From: an uncultured Oscillospiraceae bacterium
GTDB taxonomy: Bacteria > Bacillota > Clostridia > Oscillospirales > Oscillospiraceae
Direction: 5' to 3'
DNA: 12,521 nucleotides
NCBI GenBank assembly: GCA_934675115.1
Contig: CAKUPH010000058.1
Span: 1 to 12,521 of the forward strand
Shown here piece by piece: positions 5,940-12,441 of the stretch. Position numbers and translations under genes: made by a program. The notes under the pieces are model-generated. The model had not been told where the DNA came from. It saw only the letters and a list, made by a program, of their open reading frames with translations, and did no database searches. Within the stretch, counting starts at the first letter, position 1; every line of letters starts with the position of its first letter.

Positions 5940-7475
5940 TCACACCTCCCAATAGATCACGCCGTCCTCCAGCTGGGCCACTTCCTCCCGGACGGCCTGC
6001 GCCAGAGCCCGGGCGACGGCATCGGCCCGCAGCTTTCCGTACAGGCCCAGCAGCTGGATGGTGCACAGCGGCGTCATGGCCACCAGCGCCACGATGCCGA
6101 AGGCGTCGGTGAGCACGTCGCCCCCCAGCGCCTCGCAGGCGCCCATGGCCAGCGGCAGCAGAAACGTGGTGGTCATGGGTCCGGAGGCCACGCCGCCGGA
6201 GTCGAAGGCCACGCCGGTAAACATCTGGGGCACGAAGAACGTCATGATCAGCGCCACGGCGTACCCCGGCACCAGAAACCACATGATGGAGATCCCCGTG
6301 AGGATGCGCACCATGGCAAGACCCACGGACAGGGCGATGCCCACAGACAGGGACAGGTTGATGGCCCGCTGGGTAATGGAGCCGTTGGAGATCTCCTCCA
6401 CCTGATGGGCCAGCACCCGCACCGCGGGCTCCGCCCGGACGATGAAGTAGCCCACCAGCGCTCCGATGGGCACCAGCATCCACTTGAGCCACCCGGCGGC
6501 GATGGTGGCGCCGATGGTGGCGCCCGCGGGCATGAAGCCCACGTTCACGCCCACAAGGAACAGCACCAGCCCCACATATGTATAGACCAGGCCCACCGCC
6601 ATGCGGCCCAGCTGGTGCCGCTGGAACCGGCGGCACAGGAGCTGGAACAGACCGAAGAGCACCACGATGGGCAGCAGGGCCACCGCCACCTCGCCCACGT
6701 AGGCGGGCAGCTCCTCCACGAACACCCGGGCGGCGTCCCGGGTGGTGGCCACGTCGGGGATGGACACCGGGGTGTACGCCGCGTCCAGATCGGGCATGAC
6801 GATGCCCAGGATCATCACCGCCAGAATGGGGCCGATGGAGCACAGCGAGATGAGGCCGAAGGAGTCGCTGCTAGAGTTTTTATCGCTTCGGATGGCCGCC
6901 ATGCCGATGCCGAGGGCCATGATGAAGGGCACGGTGATGGGGCCGGTGGTGACGCCGCCGGAGTCAAAGGCGGCGGGCACAAAGCTGTCCGGTACAAAAA
7001 CGGACAGCATGAACAGGATGGCGTAAAAAAACACCAGCGTGTACGACAGCGGGATGTTCAGCAGCATGCGCACCTGCGCCACCACCAGAAAGAACCCCAC
7101 ACCCAGCGCCACCGCCAGAATGAGAGTCAGATTGGGGACGGTGGGCAGCTGCTCGGCCAGCACCTGAAGATCCGGCTCCGCCACCGTCACCACCACGCCC
7201 AGCACAAAGCACACCAGAATGGGCAGGCCGATGCGCCTTGCCTTGCTGATCTCCACGCCGATGCCGTCTCCCATGGGGATCATGGACATATCCACCCCGA
7301 GGGTGAAAAAGCCCATGCCCAGCACCAGCAGCAGCGCCCCGAACAGGAACAGCACCATGGTGCCCGGCGTCAGCGGCGCGATGGTGACGCTGATGACCAG
7401 CACGATGGCCGTGATAGGCAGCACCGATGCCAACGATTCGTTGATTTTTTCCACAAGCAGTTTGTTATGCCGCAA
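5940..7475 (-). CDS. DUF1538 integral membrane protein, internally duplicated
   Basis: The 511-residue protein is mostly hydrophobic, with roughly a dozen membrane helices, and contains two copies of DUF1538. Matching elements in both halves are AFDSGGVTTGP (169-179) with AFDSGGVASGP (423-433), VDMSMIPMGDGIG (61-73) with VNVGFMPAGATIG (310-322), and AEPDLQVLA (99) with AEPAVRVLA (348). The repeated GG/GP loops in membrane segments suggest a transporter with inverted or parallel halves; the substrate is unknown. The start is TTG at 7475, not ATG: GGAGG lies seven bases before it and no in-frame ATG is nearby. It has its own promoter near 7550 and is followed by the tandem P-II gene, which probably gates it. 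That association is known for DUF1538; the transport role is inference. Confidence 0.88.
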   Translation of the reverse strand: MRHNKLLVEKINESLASVLPITAIVLVISVTIAPLTPGTMVLFLFGALLLVLGMGFFTLGVDMSMIPMGDGIGVEISKARRIGLPILVCFVLGVVVTVAEPDLQVLAEQLPTVPNLTLILAVALGVGFFLVVAQVRMLLNIPLSYTLVFFYAILFMLSVFVPDSFVPAAFDSGGVTTGPITVPFIMALGIGMAAIRSDKNSSSDSFGLISLCSIGPILAVMILGIVMPDLDAAYTPVSIPDVATTRDAARVFVEELPAYVGEVAVALLPIVVLFGLFQLLCRRFQRHQLGRMAVGLVYTYVGLVLFLVGVNVGFMPAGATIGATIAAGWLKWMLVPIGALVGYFIVRAEPAVRVLAHQVEEISNGSITQRAINLSLSVGIALSVGLAMVRILTGISIMWFLVPGYAVALIMTFFVPQMFTGVAFDSGGVASGPMTTTFLLPLAMGACEALGGDVLTDAFGIVALVAMTPLCTIQLLGLYGKLRADAVARALAQAVREEVAQLEDGVIYWEV

Positions 7476-7545
7476 TAGAGGACCTCCTTCCGGATGGGCG
7501 GCAGGGCCTGCCCCACCGTCCTTTTACCATTTTCTTTCTGTTCCT

Positions 7546-7574
7546 ATCATACCGTATTTTTGTTTTCCCGGCAA
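7546..7574 (-). promoter_or_regulatory. Sigma-A promoter for the DUF1538/P-II operon
   Basis: On the - strand, TTGCCG (complement of 7569-7574) and TATGAT (complement of 7546-7551) are separated by exactly 17 bases. They lie about 70 bases before the TTG start in an AT-rich gap between two GC-rich genes. A TTGTCA just upstream is an alternative -35 with worse spacing. Confidence 0.65.
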
Positions 7575-7626
7575 CAAAAAGTTGCAAAATCTTGACAAAA
7601 TGAGCGTGCTGAAAAGTCTCGCAGAA

Positions 7627-7650
7627 TTTCGCCGCCCGCAGGCGGCGAAA
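7627..7650. repeat. Perfect 10-bp hairpin between the GTPase terminator and the DUF1538 promoter
   Basis: TTTCGCCGCC (7627-7636) and GGCGGCGAAA (7641-7650) pair perfectly around the loop CGCA. On the - strand it directly follows the U-run of the GTPase terminator, so it may act as a second stop or stabilise the 3' end. It is also palindromic enough to be a protein site. No U-run follows it on the - strand. Confidence 0.5.
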
Positions 7651-7695
7651 TAAAAAAGCCCCGGCGGGCAGGGTCCTCTCCCCTGTCCGCCGGGC
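7650..7695 (-). terminator. Rho-independent terminator of the GTPase-NYN gene
   Basis: CCCGGCGGACAGGG and CCCTGCCCGCCGGG (- strand; + positions 7682-7695 and 7660-7673) form a 14-pair stem with one A-C mismatch, followed by GCTTTTTTATTT. It lies about 33 bases after the stop at 7728. Confidence 0.9.
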
Positions 7696-7727
7696 CTCTC
7701 TGCCCAGTCTGTTCTGCTTCCCGCCGG

Positions 7728-10298
7728 TCACGGGCCGATGACGTCCCGGATCTGGCGCTCCACCTCGTCCACCTCGTATTTTAACTCCCGGGCGGAGATA
7801 CGCTGGGCCCCGTGGCCCAGAATGATGAGCTGCTCCAGCCCGTCGGAGGTGGCCACCCGCACCCGGTGCTCCCGGGCGATCTCGTAGGTGGTCTTTTCGA
7901 TATACATGTCCGCCGTCTCCGCTTCCTTGGTATACACCACGTGGATGTTGTGGTATTTTTCCACGGAGCCGTGGTTTCCCTTGACCTTGTAGGCATCGAA
8001 CACCAGAATGAGCCGGCACTTCCGCCAGCCCTGATAGTTGCTCAGGATGTCCATGAGCCGCCGACGCGCGCCGTCCAGATCCTGCTCCGCCAGCCGGCTG
8101 AGCTCGTCCCACGCGTGGATGATGTTGTAGCCGTCCACCAGCAGGTACTCCTCCCCGGCGTACCGGGGCTTGAGGCCCTTCCACGGCTTTTCCCGCTTCA
8201 CCGGGGCCTTGGCCGTGGGGGCGAAGGCCCGGGGCTTGATGGGGCCGTAGGTCCGGGTGAAGATGGCTTCCAGCTCCTTCTCCATCCGGGCGCTGTCCTC
8301 GTAGCTCATGGCGCGCCGGGGCTGGGCCTGCACCTCCTCCGGCTCGTCCCGCTCCTCCTCCGGCGGGTGCCAGCCGGAATCGAGGTGCATGAGCGCCCGC
8401 ACCTCGTTCCACGGCACGTTGAAGCCGCCGCCGTGGGCGCAGAACACCGAGTCCGCCGTGTTTTCCGTGTCCCGGTCGGGGTCGTAGCCCATCCGGGCGA
8501 TGACCTCCTCCGCGTTGTGGCAGGGCTCGTACCCCCGGAGGGCGCAGCTCAGCCGCCCCAGCCCCTTGGTGTACGCCGCCACCTGCGTCCAGTAGTCCCC
8601 CATTTCGGATACCGGGGCGCTGCCGGTGAGGACGGACAGCTCCCCTTCCGTCCGGGCGGGGTCGAACCGGCCGCTCATCCGCTGGATGTCCGTCATGGCC
8701 CGGCCCACGCAGGCGGCGGGCACCTCCAGCGTGAAATCGTACCACGGCTCCAGCAGAATGCTCTCCGCCGACCGCAGGCCCTGCCGGACGGCCCGGTAGG
8801 TGGCCTGCCGGAAGTCGCCGCCCTCGGTGTGCTTCAGGTGTGCCCGGCCGGTGAGCAGGATGAGCCGCATATCGGTGATGGGGGAGCCGGTGAGCACCCC
8901 CAGATGCTCCTTTTCCATGAGGTGGGTGAGGATGAGCCGCTGCCAGTTCCGGTCCAGCACATCCTCGGGGCAGATGGTGTCGAACTGAAGGCCCGCGCCC
9001 CGTTCCAGCGGCTCCAGCAGGATATGCACCTCGGCGTAGTGCCGCAAAGGCTCAAAATGGCCCACGCCCTCCGCCGGGGCGGCGATGGTCTCCTTGTAGA
9101 CGATGCTGCCCGTGCCGAAGGTCACGTTCACCCCAAAGCGGTCGTGGATGAGCCGGGCCAGCACCGAGCGCTGGATCTCCCCCATCAGGCGGATGTGGAT
9201 CTCTCCCAGCCGCTCGTCCCACAGCACCCGGAGCTGGGGATCCTCCTCTTCCAGCTGCCGCAGGTTCTGGAGCAGGGTGTGGACGTCGCAGCCCTCCGGC
9301 GGCACCACCTGATAGTTGAGCACCGGCTCCAGCTCCGGCGCGTCCCCCTCGCCCTCGGCCCCGAGGCCCATGCCCGGCCTTGTATGCGTCAGGCCGGTGA
9401 CGGCGCACACCGTCCCCGCCGGGGCCTCCTCCGCCGCGGCGAACTTCGCCCCGGAGTACAGCCGGATCTGGCTGACCTTTTCCTCCCAGCGGCCGTCCCC
9501 CGCGCCGCCGGACAGGCTGCCGCGCACCCGCAGCGTCCCGCCGGTGACCTTGAGCCACGTCAGCCGCTCCCCCCGGTCGTCCCGGCTGATCTTGAACACC
9601 CGGGCGGCGAAGGCTTCGCCGTAGGACGGCTCCAGCGTGTACTGCGCCAGCGCGTCCAGCAGCTCCTCCACGCCCTCCAGCTTCAGCGCCGAGCCGAACA
9701 GGGCGGGGAACAGCTTCCGCCGGACGATGAGCCCGGCAAGGTCGCCGTCGTCCGGGGCCTGCCCCGCCAGATAGCGCTCCATCAGCTCCTCGTCGCACAG
9801 CGCCGCGCTCTCCAGAAGCTCCTCCCGGTCGGCAAGGTCGGTGCAGCCGCTGCTCAGCCGGGTTTTAAGCTGCCGGAGCAGCGCGGCCCGGTCCGCCCCG
9901 GGCTGGTCCATCTTGTTGACGAACAGAAACGTGGGGATGCCCTGATTTTCCAGCAGCCGCCACAGCGTCAGGGTGTGTCCCTGCACGCCGTCCGCCCCGC
10001 TGACCACCAGCACGGCGTAGTCCAGCACCTGAAGGGTGCGCTCCATCTCGGCGGAAAAGTCCACATGGCCCGGCGTGTCCAGCAGGGTGACGTCCATGTC
10101 CTTCCAGCTCAGCCGGGCCTGCTTGGAGAAGATGGTGATGCCCCGCTCCCGCTCCTGAACGTCGGTGTCCAGAAAGGCGTCCCCATGATCCACCCGGCCC
10201 AGCTTCCGGGTCTGGCCGCTGAGATACAAAAGCCCCTCGGACAGGGTGGTCTTTCCGGAATCGACATGGGCTAACACACCTATACAACAGTTCTTCAT
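7728..10298 (-). CDS. TetM/EF-G-family ribosomal GTPase fused to a Rae1 (YacP)-like NYN nuclease domain
   Basis: The 856-residue protein starts with a complete translational GTPase: G1 AHVDSGKT (10-17), G2 RGIT (52-55), G3 DTPGH (74-78), G4 NKMD (128-131) and G5 GSAL (202-205). EF-G-like domains II-V run to about 640. A charged linker (about 645-715) leads into a C-terminal NYN/PIN domain (718-856) with LLVDGYNII (D722), LILVFDAYKVKG (D768), TKEAETADMYIEK (D797), VATSDG (D819) and ISARELKYEV. This closely tracks Bacillus Rae1/YacP, which cleaves mRNA in the ribosomal A site. Tet(M) has YSPVSTPADFR at its domain IV tip; here the same place reads HLKHTEGGDFR (about 488-497), so tetracycline protection is doubtful. 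The likely role is binding stalled or A-site-open ribosomes and cutting or releasing the mRNA. The start is ATG at 10298 with only a weak AAAGAG site, probably altered by the mobile cassette beginning 19 bases upstream. Confidence 0.9.
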   Translation of the reverse strand: MKNCCIGVLAHVDSGKTTLSEGLLYLSGQTRKLGRVDHGDAFLDTDVQERERGITIFSKQARLSWKDMDVTLLDTPGHVDFSAEMERTLQVLDYAVLVVSGADGVQGHTLTLWRLLENQGIPTFLFVNKMDQPGADRAALLRQLKTRLSSGCTDLADREELLESAALCDEELMERYLAGQAPDDGDLAGLIVRRKLFPALFGSALKLEGVEELLDALAQYTLEPSYGEAFAARVFKISRDDRGERLTWLKVTGGTLRVRGSLSGGAGDGRWEEKVSQIRLYSGAKFAAAEEAPAGTVCAVTGLTHTRPGMGLGAEGEGDAPELEPVLNYQVVPPEGCDVHTLLQNLRQLEEEDPQLRVLWDERLGEIHIRLMGEIQRSVLARLIHDRFGVNVTFGTGSIVYKETIAAPAEGVGHFEPLRHYAEVHILLEPLERGAGLQFDTICPEDVLDRNWQRLILTHLMEKEHLGVLTGSPITDMRLILLTGRAHLKHTEGGDFRQATYRAVRQGLRSAESILLEPWYDFTLEVPAACVGRAMTDIQRMSGRFDPARTEGELSVLTGSAPVSEMGDYWTQVAAYTKGLGRLSCALRGYEPCHNAEEVIARMGYDPDRDTENTADSVFCAHGGGFNVPWNEVRALMHLDSGWHPPEEERDEPEEVQAQPRRAMSYEDSARMEKELEAIFTRTYGPIKPRAFAPTAKAPVKREKPWKGLKPRYAGEEYLLVDGYNIIHAWDELSRLAEQDLDGARRRLMDILSNYQGWRKCRLILVFDAYKVKGNHGSVEKYHNIHVVYTKEAETADMYIEKTTYEIAREHRVRVATSDGLEQLIILGHGAQRISARELKYEVDEVERQIRDVIGP

Positions 10299-10314
10299 AA
10301 TGCAAAAAACTCTT

Positions 10315-11880
10315 TCATGATATACTGATAAGCCTTCCTAAGCGCGGATATAGATGTATTTCAATACTATCTGGCTTTTCCGGATTTCGATAGTATGTAA
10401 TCTTTTCCATCAACAGTTTCCACAAACGATTCTTTTCTTCTGGAGTCATGCGGTCGTAGTAATCAAGAATGTGTGCGGTAGTCGGTAAAAAGATTTCCTG
10501 CGCTTGCCTATACTCATTCTTATTATGGCAGATTTTCTCTAATTCTTCAATGCCTGACTGCAACTCTTTTATCTCACCTTGCAGTAGGGCATTTCTCTTT
10601 AGAAACATTTCTTCTGTATATATGCCTCGTTCAAGTAGACCGCAGATCTGATTCTGCTGCTCGAAATGATTCTTTAACTGTTTCCTCATCATGTCAAGCT
10701 GCGTTTCCTCAGTCATGCTGTCATTCGCTTTCGGGGTAATGTCCAAAGTTACTTCTTTCCACCACAGTTTCATAGCCTCTACAATTTTAGATTCAACAAT
10801 ATCACAGTAGGAAATCATGCAGTCGCATCCTTTACTGCCACACCTGAACCAAGGTCTGAATTTTCTTGTTTCGGTTTGTTTTGTAGATGGCGTATTACGC
10901 TTAATTGCATACCCACATTTTGCACACACCAAAATATTTGCAAAAGGATTTGCTGGTTTTCGATCTCTGCGGACACATAAGTGACTTTTTAATGCTTGTA
11001 CGGCTCGTACTTTGTCCCATAGTTCCTGCGATACGATTGGCTCATGGCGCCCCTCAAACACCAAATAATCATTTGAAATCTCTCGTTTCTTAATAACCTG
11101 ACCGTTTTCAATAACCCTTGTCGTCGGCTCTCGCTTCCACCGGATTTTTCCGAGATACACTTCATTTGTCAGTATGGAGAGGACGCTATGCTGTACCCAA
11201 TGTGATCCAAACTTGCACGGGATGTGCATTTCATTTAGGCGATGTGCAATTCCGTTGTATCCATCGCCTGCGGCATACCACTCATAAATCATACGAACGA
11301 CTTCTGCCTGCTCTGGAACGATTTGCAATGAATTGCCCTTTTCTCCCTCAAGTTTATAAATTTCGTAGCCATAAGGTGAAACGGAACCCATGAATTTTCC
11401 TTCAGAAGCAGAAATATTTCGCCCTCTGACAAGTCTTGTGGTAATTGACTTCAGTTCGTAACGACTGAACATAAATTTCATATCGGTAAATTGTTCATCG
11501 GATTCGTTTTGAAGATCATAAGTTTTTGCCGGTGTAATAATCTTAAAGCGACTTGCTTTGAAAACCTGCATGATATATCCAGATTCAAGCGATGATCCTC
11601 TTGAAAGCCGTTCAATATCGACGCAAATGACACCGGCATATTTTCCTGAACCAGCTAATTCCAACAGGCGCAGCATTTGCGGCCTTGCATATAGCGATTC
11701 ACCTGACACGACTTCTTCTAAAATCATTGCAACACAAAGACGCTTGCTCTTGGCAAACTCTGTGAGTACGGCCTTATGCCGATTCAAAGTTTCTTCAATG
11801 GATACTTCATCAAAGTCAGTATCCATTCTGGATTTTCTTAGATACATGATATACTCATCAAAATCATTTACCCGTTGCAT
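10315..11880 (-). CDS. Large serine recombinase (site-specific integrase)
   Basis: The 521-residue product has an N-terminal resolvase domain with YLRKSRMD (catalytic Ser17), VVSGESLYARPQM and DIERLSRG. A recombinase domain follows (about 160-300; MGSVSPYGYEIYK, GYNGIAHRLNE, YLGKIRWKREP), then a zinc ribbon with CAKC (319-322) and C347/C352/C354, a coiled-coil stretch (about 390-450) and an EEKNRLWKLLMEKI tail. This is the full layout of serine integrases/TnpX-type transposases that cut and join attP and attB. The start is taken at 11880 because AGGGTGG lies a few bases upstream; an in-frame ATG at 11910 would add ten residues. The gene is AT-rich against GC-rich neighbours, a sign of transfer. 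Its stop overlaps the left copy of a 15-bp repeat, so its last residues (LISIS) are encoded by the repeat. Confidence 0.95.
   Translation of the reverse strand: MQRVNDFDEYIMYLRKSRMDTDFDEVSIEETLNRHKAVLTEFAKSKRLCVAMILEEVVSGESLYARPQMLRLLELAGSGKYAGVICVDIERLSRGSSLESGYIMQVFKASRFKIITPAKTYDLQNESDEQFTDMKFMFSRYELKSITTRLVRGRNISASEGKFMGSVSPYGYEIYKLEGEKGNSLQIVPEQAEVVRMIYEWYAAGDGYNGIAHRLNEMHIPCKFGSHWVQHSVLSILTNEVYLGKIRWKREPTTRVIENGQVIKKREISNDYLVFEGRHEPIVSQELWDKVRAVQALKSHLCVRRDRKPANPFANILVCAKCGYAIKRNTPSTKQTETRKFRPWFRCGSKGCDCMISYCDIVESKIVEAMKLWWKEVTLDITPKANDSMTEETQLDMMRKQLKNHFEQQNQICGLLERGIYTEEMFLKRNALLQGEIKELQSGIEELEKICHNKNEYRQAQEIFLPTTAHILDYYDRMTPEEKNRLWKLLMEKITYYRNPEKPDSIEIHLYPRLGRLISIS
10317..10331 (+). 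repeat. Left copy of a 15-bp direct repeat, candidate att core
   Basis: ATGATATACTGATAA occurs here, overlapping the recombinase stop codon, and again at 11922-11936 just upstream of the recombinase start. Flanking bases differ, so the identity is limited to these 15 bp. It probably marks one end of the recombinase cassette. Confidence 0.6.
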
Positions 11881-11913
11881 ATTTCCACCCTTCAATTTTC
11901 TCTTGTGCATTTC

Positions 11914-11958
11914 AGGACGGAATGATATACTGATAACGGTTCTGGCTCATTTCGTCCT
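11914..11958. repeat. Imperfect 12-bp inverted repeat around the right repeat copy
   Basis: AGGACGGAATGA (11914-11925) and TCATTTCGTCCT (11947-11958) are inverted repeats matching at 11 of 12 positions. They span 45 bp with their centre at 11936, the last base of the 15-bp repeat. The size and symmetry resemble a serine integrase attachment site. It could also be an operator upstream of the recombinase gene. Confidence 0.45.
11922..11936 (+). repeat. Right copy of the 15-bp direct repeat, candidate att core
   Basis: Exact second copy of ATGATATACTGATAA, in the same orientation as the copy at 10317-10331 and 42 bases upstream of the preferred recombinase start. It lies within the inverted repeat at 11914-11958. 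Confidence 0.6.
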
Positions 11959-11982
11959 GCTGGATGTGATGACGCTGCCTGT

Positions 11983-12020
11983 CCTTCTCAATGCTCCACC
12001 ATTGAGAAGGATATTTTTTT
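11983..12020 (+). terminator. Rho-independent terminator facing the + strand
   Basis: CCTTCTCAAT (11983-11992) pairs perfectly with ATTGAGAAGG (12001-12010) around an 8-base loop and is followed by ATATTTTTTT. It would stop + strand (antisense) transcription leaving the recombinase region. On the - strand the stem is preceded by seven A and followed by no U-run, so it would not terminate the small ORF-recombinase transcript. Confidence 0.65.
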
Positions 12021-12103
12021 GAATTGTGTCATCTTTGCAATTCGTTTGCAGCTCCCCCTTTCGGGTTAGACTATAGGCCAAATTCTATCTGCGGTCAAAT
12101 TAT

Positions 12104-12268
12104 TCACATCTGTTTTTCGGTTTCCTCCATTCGCTTCACATACACATTTTGAAGCAATACAGAAAGCTGCTCCAGTAGTTTCTTATTTGAACCGCCGCAA
12201 TAATCCTCGTGAATTTTGATAATTGCGACACTCTCTTTATTTTGATAATTAGTTACAGGTTTTTCCAT
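12104..12268 (-). CDS. Small mobile-element protein of unknown function (54 residues)
   Basis: ATG at 12268 is preceded by GAGGGTAAC, a modest ribosome binding site, and opens a 54-codon frame. It reads MEKPVTNYQNKESVAIIKIH, then EDYCGGSNKKLLEQLSVLLQ, and ends KRMEETEKQM. Composition is protein-like: an amphipathic helix near 28-52 and one Cys. It is followed, overlapping at ATGTGA, by another start and then the recombinase, all on the same strand, which suggests an element operon. Serine recombinase elements of gut Clostridia often carry such short ORFs beside the recombinase. A DNA-binding or excision-helper role is possible, but I cannot assign a family. Confidence 0.6.
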   Translation of the reverse strand: MEKPVTNYQNKESVAIIKIHEDYCGGSNKKLLEQLSVLLQNVYVKRMEETEKQM

Positions 12269-12441
12269 GTTACCCTCGAATTTCTAACACTTAGTTTTGT
12301 AAGGGAAATGGCAAAACCGGATGGCCGCTGGCAGCAGCCCACGGGAATCTCACCCCGGCCCATGCTGATGGGTGCGCCGCGCAATGCTTTGAGGGCGTTC
12401 AACGCGGGAGTATCATTATCCTGAACGGAGGTCATGGCCAT
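12253..12441 (-). CDS. Possible 62-residue ORF upstream of the 54-residue gene
   Basis: The frame begins ATGGCCATGACC at 12441 and reads ALNALKALRGAPISMGRGE and PVGCCQRPSGFAISLTKL before stopping at 12253, overlapping the next gene's start by 16 bases. Codon use is plausible, but no ribosome binding site is visible and the Arg/Gly/Ser-rich composition could come from non-coding DNA. Listed because it fills the gap and overlaps its neighbour in an operon-like way. Confidence 0.25.
   Translation of the reverse strand: MAMTSVQDNDTPALNALKALRGAPISMGRGEIPVGCCQRPSGFAISLTKLSVRNSRVTWKNL

Larger units (their letters stand above)
10317..11936. mobile_element. Candidate minimal recombinase cassette bounded by 15-bp direct repeats
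   Basis: The unit from one 15-bp repeat to the next (repeat period 1605 bp) contains only the serine recombinase. The base composition change at about 10300 supports a boundary on the left. On the right, the AT-rich element-like sequence continues to about 12290, so the cassette may be a part of, or a tandem arrival next to, a larger element. Identity of the two repeats was read directly; the interpretation as attL/attR or as an internal att site is inference. Confidence 0.45.
11912..12107 (-). pseudogene. Short broken ORF(s) between the 54-residue gene and the recombinase
   Basis: A GTG at 12107 overlaps the end of the upstream 54-residue gene and reads VNNLTADRIWPIV before a TAA (12066). 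Past that stop, the same frame continues PERGSCKRIAKMTQFKKISF and ends at 11988. An ATG at 12032 in that frame gives a 14-residue peptide, MTQFKKISFSMVEH. The +1 frame then continues SIEKDRQRHHIQQDEMSQN and RYQYIIPS to a stop at 11912-11914. The protein-like content moving between frames suggests one small gene broken by a stop and a one-base shift, ending inside the right 15-bp repeat. It may equally be non-coding leader sequence. No function is recognised. Confidence 0.3.

Noticed and set aside
5877..7478. A 533-codon His/Gln/Asp-rich open frame on the + strand
   Set aside because: It is antisense to the DUF1538 membrane protein; hydrophobic codons read in reverse give the His/Gln-rich composition. 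No start signal.
7627..7650. Independent terminator at the perfect hairpin
   Set aside because: No U-run follows the stem on either strand; the true terminator with U-run is the adjacent stem at 7660-7695.
7812..10274. An 820-codon open frame on the + strand opposite the GTPase gene
   Set aside because: It is a mirror of a GC-rich gene: rich in His, Gly, Arg, Pro and Leu, with no ribosome binding site and no domain motifs, while the - strand encodes clear GTPase and NYN motifs.
7728..10298. Tetracycline resistance gene of the Tet(M)/Tet(W) type
   Set aside because: Domain IV lacks the YSPVSTPADFR tip, the protein is much longer because of the NYN domain, and its base composition matches the chromosome and not an imported resistance gene.
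11983..12025. Programmed -1 frameshift signal (A-run plus hairpin) on the - strand
   Set aside because: The reading frame upstream does not place the A-run as a proper X-XXY-YYZ heptamer for the observed continuation, which is in the +1 frame and not the -1 frame.
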